A stretch of 64,000 nucleotides of DNA from Massilia eurypsychrophila (GTDB lineage: Bacteria > Pseudomonadota > Gammaproteobacteria > Burkholderiales > Burkholderiaceae_D), in the NCBI RefSeq assembly GCF_002760655.1, contig NZ_PDOC01000019.1, positions 16,835 through 80,834 on the forward strand, in the 5' to 3' direction. Both the position numbers and the translations under genes were made by a program. The notes under the pieces were generated by a model. It was not told where the DNA came from. It worked only from the letters and a program-made list of their open reading frames with translations, and searched no databases. Below are positions 1 to 9,851 of the stretch, piece after piece (within the stretch, counting starts at the first letter, position 1; every line of letters begins with the position of its first letter).

Positions 1-497
1 TGCTCGCGGCGATGGGCCTGCCGGCGTGGCGCTGCGCCGCCGCGGTGCGCATGTCGTTCGGGCCGATGGCCGACCAGGCCTTCATCGATGCTGCCTGCGC
101 CCGCATCGGCCGCTGCGGTGAAGCCTGGCGCGCCTGTGCGGGCCTGGTGCGTGAGTCCGCCGGCCTTGACACCGGCGGCGCCGACAGCGCCGGCGGCGTG
201 CTGGCGCCGGAGGCGCTGCAAGCGTTCCTGTCGGCGAACCCGGATGCGCGCCTGGTCGACGTCCGCGAAAGCTTCGAATACGCGCTCGGCCAGGCGCCGG
301 CCGGCAGCCATGGCGTCGAGAACGTGCCGCTATCGCGCCTGCGCGGCGAGGCCGCCGGATGGCTGCGCGGCGACCAGCCGCCGCTGGTGTTCATCTGCCG
401 CAGCGGCAGCCGCAGCCTGAAGGCCCTGCACTACCTGCATTCGCTCGGCTACCGCAACGCATGGCACGTGGCCGGCGGCCTTGCGCTGGCCGCCTAA
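1..497 (+). CDS. Cysteine desulfurase-rhodanese fusion, C-terminal part (truncated by window edge)
   Basis: The first complete codon is at position 3 and the gene enters from outside the window. The first ~45 residues (LAAMGLPAWRCAAAVRMSFG onward) read like the end of a class V aminotransferase/cysteine desulfurase. After a short linker comes a rhodanese domain with DVRESFEYALG near its start and the active-site loop FICRSGSRS. Family knowledge: desulfurases take sulfur from cysteine as a persulfide and rhodanese domains pass it on through the loop cysteine, so a fusion would be a sulfur-relay enzyme. The protein stops shortly after AWHVAGGLAL. A diverged copy of this 3' end lies at 652-687, so the original C-terminus may have been altered by a nearby rearrangement. 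The rhodanese assignment is firm; the desulfurase part rests on a short stretch. Confidence 0.75.
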   Translation, partial: LAAMGLPAWRCAAAVRMSFGPMADQAFIDAACARIGRCGEAWRACAGLVRESAGLDTGGADSAGGVLAPEALQAFLSANPDARLVDVRESFEYALGQAPAGSHGVENVPLSRLRGEAAGWLRGDQPPLVFICRSGSRSLKALHYLHSLGYRNAWHVAGGLALAA

Positions 498-534
498 CCA
501 CCGGAGTCAACCGGCGGGGTCAGAGTCAATCACC

Positions 535-620
535 GGGGTCAGTGCCGGCAAACGCACACGGCCTGAGCGCTACAGGCCTGCGCATCGATGAGGCCGTGTT
601 CGATTGCCGGCACTGACCCC
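535..620. repeat. Hairpin repeat, family A (copy 1)
   Basis: A perfect 15-bp inverted repeat (GGGGTCAGTGCCGGC at 535-549, its complement at 606-620) continues inward with a few mismatches to arms of about 30 bp around a ~26-bp loop. The same terminal sequence and inner ACACGGCC motif occur at 12522-12611, so this is a dispersed family. No ORF of substance is inside. The rest of the 498-868 gap holds a partial copy of the terminal motif near 514-525, the duplicated rhodanese end, and probably the promoter of the next gene. Confidence 0.8.
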
Positions 621-651
621 GCCGTGGAGTGTCGGCACGGATCCGGCGATT

Positions 652-687
652 GCAACGCCTGGCACGTGGCCGCCGGCCTCGCGCTGG
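652..687 (+). repeat. Diverged direct duplicate of the rhodanese gene 3' end
   Basis: This 36-bp stretch matches 454-489 inside the rhodanese coding region at 33 of 36 positions. The two copies flank the family A hairpin. It looks like a remnant of the original gene end displaced by, or duplicated with, the hairpin insertion. Confidence 0.7.
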
Positions 688-868
688 ACCCGTATGCAGG
701 TAGCTCGCACAGGCTGGCCATAGCGTACTGTACGCTGGCGCACAGTCGTTAACGGCGCCGTGCGGTACCATGGAAGCAGCCGTTCGCTCATGCTTTCCCG
801 CTTTGAACCGACCCGGTCGCAACCCGCTGTCTGGCGGATTGGCAGCTCACGCCTTTGCGAGGTCACCG

Positions 869-3800
869 TTGAAACAAGAAAAAACTATCCTGTCGGAAAC
901 GCTTTACTCATGGCAAAACGCCATCCGTAACAACATCAGCGGCGCTGACGAGGACGACGAGCTGCCACTGCGCTCGGAACTGTTCAGCGCTGCCCAGATG
1001 GCGGCCCACGGCAAGCACCTGGCTGCGCGCCACCAGCTGAGCAAGCGCGGCGGGCCGGACCGCCTGCTGGCGCGGCTGACCGAAAACGCCGAGGTCATTG
1101 CCGGCACCTGCGCCGAGCTCACCGCCGCCATCAAGGCCGGACGCCAGATCACCCCGGCCTCTGAATGGCTGCTCGATAACTTCTACCTCATCGAAGAGCA
1201 GATCCGCACCGCGCGCCGCCACCTGCCGAAGAACTACAGCCGCGAGCTGCCGCGCCTGTCGAACGACGAAGCGGGCGGCAATCCGCGCGTCTACCAGATC
1301 GCCCTCGAGATCATCTCGCACGGCGACGGCCGCGTCGATCCCGAGAGCCTGGCGCGCTTCGTCGACGCCTACCAGGACAGCGCGCCGCTCAAGCTGGGCG
1401 AACTGTGGGCCATTCCGATCATGCTGCGCATCGCGCTGATCGAGAACCTGCGCCGGGTCGCCGCGCGCGTCTACGACAACCGCACCCAGCGCGACCGCGC
1501 CAACACCTGGGCCGACCAGATGAGCGAGACGGCCGAGAAGAACCCGAGCGACCTGATTTTGCTGGTGGCCGATATGGCGCGCTCCGGCCAGCCGATGTCC
1601 AGCGGCTTTGTCGCCGAACTGGCGCGCCGCCTGCAGGGACAAAGTTCGGCGCTGACCCTGGCGCTGCAATGGGTCACCACGCGGCTGGCCGACATGGGAC
1701 TGACCATCGAACAGCAGATCCAGTCCGAGATTCAGCAGCAGGCCGCCGACCAGGTCAGCATCAGCAACAGCATCGGCAGCCTGCGCTTCCTCGGCACGAT
1801 GGACTGGCGCGAATTCGTCGAAACCATGAGCGCGGTCGAACAGACCTTGCGCTGTGATCCGGCCGACACCTACGGCAAGATGGACTTCGCCACGCGCGAC
1901 AACTACCGCCACATCATCGAGCAGCTGGCCAAGCGCTGCAGCTTCACCGAACTGCAGGTCGCCGAACAGGCGCTCGAACTGGCGCAGGCCAACCGCGCGC
2001 CGGCCCAGGGTGGGCTCGACATGCGCACCCGCCACATCGGCTACTACCTGGTCGGCTCCGGCCTGCCGGCGCTGGAAAAACGCCTGCAGGTGCGCGCCGC
2101 GCCCGGCGCCGCCCTCGCCACCGTCGGCCGCGCCGCGCCGCTGGCCGTCTACCTCGGCGCCATTCTGCTGTTTACCGCGCTGTTTACCGCCACCGTCACC
2201 CTGACCGCCTGGCGCGGCGGCCTCGAAGGCGTGCTGCTGGTGCTGCTGGCGGTGATGGCGGCGATCGGCTCGAGCCAGCTGGCGCTGGCGCTGGTGAACT
2301 TCATGGCCACCCAGCTGACGCACCCGCACCCGCTGCCGCGCATGGACTTCAAGGACGGCATTCCGGACGATGCGCGCGCCATGGTGGTGGTGCCGACCCT
2401 GATCTACAGCGCCGACAACGTCGCCGCGCTGTGCGAGGCGCTGGAAGTGCGCTACCTGGCCAACCGCGATCCTGGCCTGCGCTTTTGCCTGCTGACCGAC
2501 TTCGCCGACGCCCCCGCCGAGGTGATGCCGGAAGACGCCGAACTGGTGGCGCTGGCCGGCGCCGCCATCGCCCAGCTCAACGCCAAGTACCACGACCCGG
2601 AGAGCCCGAGCCCGGTCGGCGTGCCAATGCTCGACGGCGTGCCCGACATCGACATGCAGCCGGCGCCGTTCCTGCTGCTGCACCGCCCGCGTGTCTGGAG
2701 CGAGGGCGAACGGGCCTGGATCGGCCATGAACGCAAGCGCGGCAAGCTGGCCGACCTCAACGCCTTCCTGCGCGGCGGCGCGCGCGACAGGTTCTCCGCC
2801 GTGGTGGGCGACACCGACGGCCTGCTCAATATCCGCTACGTCATCACGCTCGACACCGACACCCAGCTGCCGCGCGATTCGGCACGCCAGTTCGTCGCCA
2901 CCATGGCGCACCCGCTGAACCAGCCCAAGCTCGACGCTTCCGGACGGCGCGTCATCGAAGGCTACGGCATCCTGCAGCCGCGCGTGACGGCCTCGCTGCC
3001 GAGCGAGAACTCGTCGCGCTACGAGCGCCTGTGCGGCGGCGAAGCCGGCATCGACCCTTACACCCGCACCGTTTCCGACGTCTATCAGGACGTGTTCTAC
3101 GAAGGCTCCTTCATCGGCAAGGGGATCTACGATGTCGACACCTTCGAACGCCTGCTCGGCGACCGGCTGCCCGACAACCAGATCCTCAGCCACGACCTGC
3201 TGGAAGGCTGCTACCTGCGCGCCGGCCTGCTGTCGGACGCCCAGCTCTACGAGACCTACCCGCCGCGCTACAGCGACGACGTCAGCCGCCGCCACCGCTG
3301 GATCCGCGGCGACTGGCAGCTGGCCGGCTGGCTGCTGCCGCGGGTGCCTGGCTTTAACGGCAAGCGCGAGCCGAACCCGCTGTCGGCGCTGTCGCGCTGG
3401 AAGCTGTTCGACAACCTGCGCCGTTCGCTGGTGGCGCCGGTCCTGACCGTGCTGCTGCTGCTGTGCTGGGCGATGCTGCCGTCGCCGTGGTTCTGGAGCG
3501 CCGCCATCCTGGCGGTGATCTTCCTGCCGACGTTCGTCAACGCGCTGTTTGGCCTGATCGAAAAACCGCACGACATGGACTGGGGCCAGCACATGGCCGG
3601 CGGCTTGTCGAGCCTGCGCGTCATGTTCGCCCACGCCGTGCTGCAGACGGCCTTCCTGCCGTACGAAGCCTGGTTCAGCCTCGACGCCATCGTGCGCACC
3701 GGCTGGCGCATGCTCGCCTCGCACCGCCGCCTGCTCGAATGGCGCCCGTCGAACCTGGCGCGCTCGTCGACCGACATGGAAACGAACTGGAAGCGCATGT

Positions 3801-6800
3801 GGTTCTCGCCGGCGCTGGCCGTCGGCGGCGCGCTGATGCTGTCGTACTTCAACCCGGGCGCGCTGTTTGCCGCCGCGCCGGTGCTGCTGCTGTGGTTCAT
3901 GGCGCCGGTCATCGCCTGGTGGATCAGCCTGCCGACCGAGCGCGACGCGGCCGAACTGTCGGCCCAGCAGACGCTGTTCCTGCACACCCTCGGCCGCAAG
4001 ACCTGGGGCTTCTTCGAAGACTTCGTCGGCGCCGAGGACAACTGGCTGCCGCCCGATAACATGCAGGAGCATCCGGCCTGGGTAGTGGCGCACCGCACCT
4101 CGCCGACCAACATCGGCATGTCGCTGCTGGCCAACCTGACCGCCTGGGACTTTGGCTTCGCCACGCTCGACCAGGTGCTCTCGCGCACCGGCGCCACCTT
4201 TGCCACCATGGCGCGCATGGAACGCCATCACGGCCACTTCTACAACTGGTACGACACCCTGACGCTCGCGCCGCTGCAGCCGATGTACGTGTCGGCGGTC
4301 GACAGCGGCAACCTGGCCGGCCACCTGCTGACCCTGGCCCCGGGCCTGAGCGCGCTGGCCGACCAGCCGATATCGAGTGCGCAGACGCTGCACGGCATCG
4401 CCATCACGCTCGAAGTGGTCGACCAGTACGCCGGCGGCGCCAGCCCTGAAGCGGTGGCGGCGATCGCCACCATGCGCAGCCTGCTGGCCGAGCGCATGCG
4501 CGAAGCGCGCACCTTGCCGGGCCTGGCCGACGCGCTGGCGCAGCTGTCGAAAGCGGCCGACGCGCTGCTCGAAGCGGCCGCCGTCGGCGAACCGCTGCTG
4601 CAGTCGTGGACCGAAAAGCTCGCCGAGCAGTGCCGCAGCGCGCATGCCGAACTGCTGGAACTGGCGCCGTGGATGCGCTCGGCGCAGGAATACGTCGTCG
4701 ACTCCAGCCTGACCCGCATTCCGACCTTGCGCGAGCTGGCCGCGTTTGCCCTCGTCGGCAGCCCGGGCAGCGACCTGGCGCCGGCCGAGCGCGCGCGCCA
4801 GCACACGCTCACGCAGCTGGTGGCCGAAGGCGCCGCCGCGGCGCAGCGCCGCCTGCTGCAGATCGCCGACCTGGCCGAGCAGTCGCGCCAGTTCGCCGAC
4901 ATGGACTTCGGCTTCCTCTACAACACCACCACCAACCTGCTGGCGATCGGCTACAACGTCACCGACCGCCGGCTCGACGCCAGCTACTACGACCTGCTCG
5001 CTTCCGAAGTGCGCCTTGCCAGTTTCGTCGGCATCGCCCAGGGCCAGTTCCCGCAGGAGCACTGGTTCGCGCTGGGCCGCCAGCTGTGCATCGTCGGCGG
5101 CGAACAGCTGCTGCTTTCGTGGAGCGGCTCGATGTTCGAGTACCTGATGCCGCTGCTGGTCATGCCGACCTACCAGAACACGCTGCTCGACCAGACCTAC
5201 AAGGCCATCATCAAGGCGCAGGTCGACTACTCGAAGCAGCGCGGGGTGCCGTGGGGGATTTCCGAGTCCGGCTACAACACCGTCGACGCCAACCTCAATT
5301 ACCAGTACCGCGCGTTCGGCGTGCCGGGTACCGGCATGAAGCGCGGCCTGGCCGACGACCTGGTCATCGCGCCGTACGCCACCATGATGGGCCTGATGGT
5401 CGACGCCGAAGCCGCGTGCGAGAACCTCGAACGCATGGCCGGCCTCGGCTTCATGGGCAAGTACGGCTTCTACGAAGCGATCGATTACACCACCGCGCGC
5501 CTGCCGCGCGGCCAGGAGTTCGCCGTCGTGCGCTCGTTCATGGCGCACCACCAGGGCATGGGCTTCCTGTCGCTGTCGTACCTGCTGCACGACCGCCCGA
5601 TGCAGCGCCGCTTCGAATCCGATCCGCTGTTCCAGGCCACCATGCTGGTGCTGCAGGAGCGCGTGCCGAAATCGTCCGCCTTCCATTCGCACACGGCCGA
5701 CCTGGCCGCGATGCGCTCGCCGGTGGCCGAAACGGCGATGCCGATGCGGATCATCACGTCCGCCTCGACCGCGCAGCCGGAAGTGCAGCTGCTGTCGAAT
5801 GGCCGTTACCACGTGATGATCACCGCCGCCGGCGGCAGCTACAGCCGCTGGAAGGACCTGGCCGTGACGCGCTGGCGCGAAGACGCCACCGCCGACAACT
5901 GGGGCAATTTCTGCTACGTGCGCGACGTCGACAGCGGCCAGTTCTGGTCAACCACGTTCCAGCCGACGCTAATCGAGCCGAAGAAGTACGAAGTGATCTT
6001 CTCGGAAGGGCGCGCCGAATTCCGCCGCCACGACCGCGGCCTTGACCTGTACACCGAGATCGTCGTCTCGCCCGAGGACGACATCGAGATGCGGCGCACC
6101 CGCATCACCAACAAGTCGCAGGTGGTGCGCACGATCGAGTTCACCAGCTACGCCGAAGTGGTGATGGCGCCGGCCGCGGCCGACGCCGCCCACCCGGCAT
6201 TCTCGAAACTGTTCGTGCAGACCGAAATCCTGCGCAACGAGAACGCCATCCTGTGCACCCGCCGGCCGCGCGCCAAGGACGAGCATTCGCCGTGGATGCT
6301 GAACCTGATGACGGTGCACGACGGCGTGCTGCTCGACGCAAGTTTCGAAACCAGCCGCGCCGACTTCATCGGCCGCGCCAACAGCACCGTCGCGCCGCGC
6401 GCGCTGCTCGAGCCGCAGGCCCTGGGCGGCGGCGAAGGCTCGGTGCTCGATCCGGTGGTGGCGATCCGCTACAAGCTGACCTTGCAGCCCGACCAGGTGG
6501 TGGTGCTCGATGTCGTCACCGGCATGACCGAGACGCGCGAAGCGGCGCTGCACCTGATCGACAAGTACCAGGACCGCCATCTGGCCGATCGCGTGTTCGA
6601 ACTGGCGTGGACCCACAGCCAGGTGATATTGCGCCAGCTGAACGCCACCGAATCGGACGCGCAGCTCTACAGCCGCCTGGCCAGCTCGATCATCTACCCG
6701 AACGCGGCGATGCGCGCCGACGCCTCGATCCTGATCCGCAACCACCGCGGCCAGTCCGGCCTGTGGGCGTACGCCATTTCGGGCGACCTGCCGATCGTGC

Positions 6801-9625
6801 TGATGCAGATCAAGGACCCGGCCAACATCGACCTGGCGCGCCAGATGGTGCAGGCGCACGCCTACTGGCGCCTGAAGGGGCTGGTCGTCGACCTGGTCAT
6901 CTGGTACGAGGACAACTCCGGCTACCGCCAGGCGCTGCACGACCAGATCATGGGGCTGATCGCCTCCGGCATCGACGCCCAGGCGATCGACCGCCCGGGC
7001 GGCATCTTCGTGCGCCTGCTCGACCAGATCTCCAACGAAGACCGCGTGCTGATGCAGTCGGTGGCGCGCGCCATCGTCAGCGATGCGCGCGGCAGTCTGG
7101 CCGACCAGATCAAGCGCGCCACTCCGGTGCAGCCGAAGCTGCCGCTGGCGGTGTTCGAAGCGCGTCCGGAAGCGTACCAGCTGCAAGGCGATGTGGCGGT
7201 CTCCCGCGCGCCCGACCTGATCCTCGACAACGGCATCGGCGGCTTCTCCGCCGACGGCCGCGAATACGTGATCCGCACCGATGCCGGCAGCCGCACGCCG
7301 GCGCCGTGGGTCAACGTGCTGGCCAATCCGAGCTTCGGCTCGGTGGTGTCGGAAAGCGGCCAGGCCTACACCTGGAGCGAGAACGCCCACGAATTCCGCC
7401 TCACGCCATGGGACAACGATCCCGTGTCCGACCGCGGCGGAGAGGCGTTCTACATCCGCGACGAGGCCACCGGCCGCTTCTGGTCGCCGACCGCGCTGCC
7501 GGTGCGCGCCGAAGGCGAATACCTTACCCGCCACGGCTTCGGCTACAGCGTGTTCGAGCATGACGAGCAGGCCATCCACAGCGAACTGACCACCTTCGTC
7601 GCGCTCGATGCGCCGATCAAGTACTCGGTCGTCAAACTGCGCAACGACAGCACCGTGCCGCGCAAGCTGTCGGTCACCGGTTACGTCGAATGGGTGCTGG
7701 GCGACCTGCGCTCGAAGTCGACGATGCACGTGGTGACCGAGATCGATGCGCTCACCGGCGGCCTGTTTGCGCGCAACGCCTACAACACCGAGTTCAGCGG
7801 GCGCGTCGGCTTCTTCCAGGTCGAGGCGCAGAACAAGACCATGACGGCAGACCGCAACGAATTCATCGGCCGCAACCGCAACCTGGCCAACCCCGCGGCG
7901 ATGGGCCGCGCGCGCCTGTCCGGCAAGGTCGGTGCCGGCCTCGATCCGTGCGCCGCGATCCAGGTGATGATCGAACTGCAGCCCGGCCAGGAACGCGAGC
8001 TCGTGTTCATGCTCGGCGTCGGCGGGCGCCGCAACGCCGACGCCGCCGGCATGGTGCAGCGCTACAACGGCAGCGCCGCTGCCGCCGCCGCGCTAGAGAT
8101 GGTGCGCGAGCACTGGAACACCACCCTCGGCGCGGTGCAGATCGAAACGCCCGAGCCGATGGTCGACGTCATCGCCAACGGCTGGCTGATGTACCAGACC
8201 ATCGCCTGCCGCATGTGGGCGCGCAGCGGCTATTACCAGTCCGGCGGCGCGTTCGGTTTCCGCGACCAGCTGCAGGACGCGATGGCGATGATCCACACCC
8301 AGCCGCAGATCCTGCGCGAGCACCTGCTGCTGTGCGCGGCCCACCAGTTCGTCGAGGGCGACGTCCAGCACTGGTGGCATCCGCCATCGGACCGCGGCGT
8401 GCGCACCCACTGTTCGGACGACTACCTGTGGCTGCCGCTGGCGACGCATCGTTATGTCATCGGCACGGGCGATGCGAGCGTGCTGACCGAGCCGGCGCCG
8501 TTCCTCGAGGGGCGCATGCTGGCGCCGGAAGAGGAGTCGTATTACGACATGCCAGGTCACTCGCACCAGAACGCGGACCTGTATGAGCACTGCGTGCGCG
8601 CCATCAAGCGCGGCCTGCGCTTCGGCGAACATGGCCTGCCGCTGATCGGCACCTGCGACTGGAACGACGGCATGGACCGCGTCGGCAACGAAGGCAAGGG
8701 CGAGAGCGTGTGGCTGGCCTGGTTCCTGTACGACGTGCTGACCAAGTTCGCTGAAGTGGCGGTGCTGCACGACGATCCGGCCTTTGCCGACAGCTGCCAC
8801 AACGAAGCGAAGCAGCTGGCGCTCAACGTCGAGGCGCACGCGTGGGACGGCAAGTGGTACCGCCGCGCCTACTTCGACGACGGCACCCCGCTCGGTTCGT
8901 CAACCAACGACGAATGCCAGATCGATTCGATCTCGCAAAGCTGGGGCGTGCTGTCGGGCGCGGCCAATCCGGAGCGCGTCGCCAGCGCGATGGCGGCGGT
9001 CGACCAACGCCTGGTGCGGCGCGACTTCGGCCTGGTGCAGCTGCTCGATCCGCCGTTCGACAAGGGCGTGCTCAATCCCGGCTACATCCGCGGCTACGTG
9101 CCGGGGGTGCGCGAGAACGGCGGCCAGTACACGCACGCCGCGATCTGGACCGCGATGGCGTTTGCCCGCATGGGCGACAGCGCCAAGGCGTGGGAGCTGC
9201 TGCGCATGATCAATCCGGTCGAGCATGGCAGCACGGCGCAAGCGGCGGCGCTGTACAAGGTCGAGCCGTACGTGGTGGCCGCCGACGTGTATGCGGTGTC
9301 GCCGCACATCGGCCGCGGCGGCTGGAGCTGGTACACCGGTTCGTCGGGCTGGATGTATCGCCTGATCGTCGAATCGCTGCTCGGCCTGAACCTGGCCGGC
9401 GACCGGCTGACGATCGCGCCGCACCTGCCCGATACCTGGGACACGTTCAGGATGCAGTACCGTTATCGCACGGCGAACTACGCGATCACGGTCATTGCCG
9501 GCGCCAGCGCGGCGCTCAGCGTCGACGGCGTGGCGCAGCAGGGCAACGCCGTCACGCTGGTCGACGATGGCCGCGACCACGTGGTGCAACTGACGGTGGC
9601 GCGGCCGGTGATCGTCGCCCACTAG
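869..9625 (+). CDS. ndvB: Cyclic beta-1,2-glucan synthase-type giant enzyme (GT84 + GH94)
   Basis: A 2,918-residue inner-membrane enzyme resembling NdvB/ChvB, which makes periplasmic cyclic beta-1,2-glucan from UDP-glucose. Order: soluble N-terminal region, membrane segments (about residues 430-510), a processive glycosyltransferase domain with DTD at 662-664 and RRHRW ending at W811, further membrane segments (about 860-1090), a long middle region, then C-terminal glycoside phosphorylase (GH94-like) domains with the CDWNDGMD motif at about 2596-2603. In NdvB the GH94 part sets ring size by phosphorolysis. The length fits the family. The TTG at 869 is preferred because GAGG lies 6 nt upstream; an in-frame ATG at 770 would add 33 residues of low-complexity sequence with no family resemblance. 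A strong terminator follows. The substrate linkage is inferred from family membership. Confidence 0.88.
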   Translation: MKQEKTILSETLYSWQNAIRNNISGADEDDELPLRSELFSAAQMAAHGKHLAARHQLSKRGGPDRLLARLTENAEVIAGTCAELTAAIKAGRQITPASEWLLDNFYLIEEQIRTARRHLPKNYSRELPRLSNDEAGGNPRVYQIALEIISHGDGRVDPESLARFVDAYQDSAPLKLGELWAIPIMLRIALIENLRRVAARVYDNRTQRDRANTWADQMSETAEKNPSDLILLVADMARSGQPMSSGFVAELARRLQGQSSALTLALQWVTTRLADMGLTIEQQIQSEIQQQAADQVSISNSIGSLRFLGTMDWREFVETMSAVEQTLRCDPADTYGKMDFATRDNYRHIIEQLAKRCSFTELQVAEQALELAQANRAPAQGGLDMRTRHIGYYLVGSGLPALEKRLQVRAAPGAALATVGRAAPLAVYLGAILLFTALFTATVTLTAWRGGLEGVLLVLLAVMAAIGSSQLALALVNFMATQLTHPHPLPRMDFKDGIPDDARAMVVVPTLIYSADNVAALCEALEVRYLANRDPGLRFCLLTDFADAPAEVMPEDAELVALAGAAIAQLNAKYHDPESPSPVGVPMLDGVPDIDMQPAPFLLLHRPRVWSEGERAWIGHERKRGKLADLNAFLRGGARDRFSAVVGDTDGLLNIRYVITLDTDTQLPRDSARQFVATMAHPLNQPKLDASGRRVIEGYGILQPRVTASLPSENSSRYERLCGGEAGIDPYTRTVSDVYQDVFYEGSFIGKGIYDVDTFERLLGDRLPDNQILSHDLLEGCYLRAGLLSDAQLYETYPPRYSDDVSRRHRWIRGDWQLAGWLLPRVPGFNGKREPNPLSALSRWKLFDNLRRSLVAPVLTVLLLLCWAMLPSPWFWSAAILAVIFLPTFVNALFGLIEKPHDMDWGQHMAGGLSSLRVMFAHAVLQTAFLPYEAWFSLDAIVRTGWRMLASHRRLLEWRPSNLARSSTDMETNWKRMWFSPALAVGGALMLSYFNPGALFAAAPVLLLWFMAPVIAWWISLPTERDAAELSAQQTLFLHTLGRKTWGFFEDFVGAEDNWLPPDNMQEHPAWVVAHRTSPTNIGMSLLANLTAWDFGFATLDQVLSRTGATFATMARMERHHGHFYNWYDTLTLAPLQPMYVSAVDSGNLAGHLLTLAPGLSALADQPISSAQTLHGIAITLEVVDQYAGGASPEAVAAIATMRSLLAERMREARTLPGLADALAQLSKAADALLEAAAVGEPLLQSWTEKLAEQCRSAHAELLELAPWMRSAQEYVVDSSLTRIPTLRELAAFALVGSPGSDLAPAERARQHTLTQLVAEGAAAAQRRLLQIADLAEQSRQFADMDFGFLYNTTTNLLAIGYNVTDRRLDASYYDLLASEVRLASFVGIAQGQFPQEHWFALGRQLCIVGGEQLLLSWSGSMFEYLMPLLVMPTYQNTLLDQTYKAIIKAQVDYSKQRGVPWGISESGYNTVDANLNYQYRAFGVPGTGMKRGLADDLVIAPYATMMGLMVDAEAACENLERMAGLGFMGKYGFYEAIDYTTARLPRGQEFAVVRSFMAHHQGMGFLSLSYLLHDRPMQRRFESDPLFQATMLVLQERVPKSSAFHSHTADLAAMRSPVAETAMPMRIITSASTAQPEVQLLSNGRYHVMITAAGGSYSRWKDLAVTRWREDATADNWGNFCYVRDVDSGQFWSTTFQPTLIEPKKYEVIFSEGRAEFRRHDRGLDLYTEIVVSPEDDIEMRRTRITNKSQVVRTIEFTSYAEVVMAPAAADAAHPAFSKLFVQTEILRNENAILCTRRPRAKDEHSPWMLNLMTVHDGVLLDASFETSRADFIGRANSTVAPRALLEPQALGGGEGSVLDPVVAIRYKLTLQPDQVVVLDVVTGMTETREAALHLIDKYQDRHLADRVFELAWTHSQVILRQLNATESDAQLYSRLASSIIYPNAAMRADASILIRNHRGQSGLWAYAISGDLPIVLMQIKDPANIDLARQMVQAHAYWRLKGLVVDLVIWYEDNSGYRQALHDQIMGLIASGIDAQAIDRPGGIFVRLLDQISNEDRVLMQSVARAIVSDARGSLADQIKRATPVQPKLPLAVFEARPEAYQLQGDVAVSRAPDLILDNGIGGFSADGREYVIRTDAGSRTPAPWVNVLANPSFGSVVSESGQAYTWSENAHEFRLTPWDNDPVSDRGGEAFYIRDEATGRFWSPTALPVRAEGEYLTRHGFGYSVFEHDEQAIHSELTTFVALDAPIKYSVVKLRNDSTVPRKLSVTGYVEWVLGDLRSKSTMHVVTEIDALTGGLFARNAYNTEFSGRVGFFQVEAQNKTMTADRNEFIGRNRNLANPAAMGRARLSGKVGAGLDPCAAIQVMIELQPGQERELVFMLGVGGRRNADAAGMVQRYNGSAAAAAALEMVREHWNTTLGAVQIETPEPMVDVIANGWLMYQTIACRMWARSGYYQSGGAFGFRDQLQDAMAMIHTQPQILREHLLLCAAHQFVEGDVQHWWHPPSDRGVRTHCSDDYLWLPLATHRYVIGTGDASVLTEPAPFLEGRMLAPEEESYYDMPGHSHQNADLYEHCVRAIKRGLRFGEHGLPLIGTCDWNDGMDRVGNEGKGESVWLAWFLYDVLTKFAEVAVLHDDPAFADSCHNEAKQLALNVEAHAWDGKWYRRAYFDDGTPLGSSTNDECQIDSISQSWGVLSGAANPERVASAMAAVDQRLVRRDFGLVQLLDPPFDKGVLNPGYIRGYVPGVRENGGQYTHAAIWTAMAFARMGDSAKAWELLRMINPVEHGSTAQAAALYKVEPYVVAADVYAVSPHIGRGGWSWYTGSSGWMYRLIVESLLGLNLAGDRLTIAPHLPDTWDTFRMQYRYRTANYAITVIAGASAALSVDGVAQQGNAVTLVDDGRDHVVQLTVARPVIVAH

Positions 9626-9675
9626 AGACAAGGACGCCGGAGCCTATCCCGGCGTCACCGTTGTCAAAACCGAAT

Positions 9676-9704
9676 ACCGGTGTCAGACCTGACACCGGTT
9701 TTTT
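9676..9704 (+). terminator. Rho-independent terminator after the glucan synthase
   Basis: A perfect 11-bp stem (ACCGGTGTCAG, 2-nt loop, complement) is followed by a run of Ts at 9699-9704. A second, weaker hairpin without a T-run lies just upstream at 9633-9656. The stem core GTCAGACCTGAC is also the core of the repeat element at 57996-58194. Confidence 0.9.
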
Positions 9705-9851
9705 ATTGGGCCGAGGAAACCCATCCTGGTCAGCTGTTAACCGATGTCAATTAAGTACTAAACGCAACACCAGCTTGTATTCCTTGCATCAACTTGTCGA
9801 TAGGCCAAGTTGCGATCATTGCACTATCGATCGGTTTCAAGTGAGGACAAG

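Noticed and set aside
770..868. ATG at 770 as start of the glucan synthase
   Set aside because: It lacks a ribosome site and adds 33 residues unlike the family; TTG 869 has GAGG at good spacing.
908..5812. Very long minus-strand ORF (1,634 codons) opposite the glucan synthase gene
   Set aside because: It is the antisense of a strongly biased high-GC gene, has low-complexity Arg/Gln/His-rich sequence and no family resemblance.
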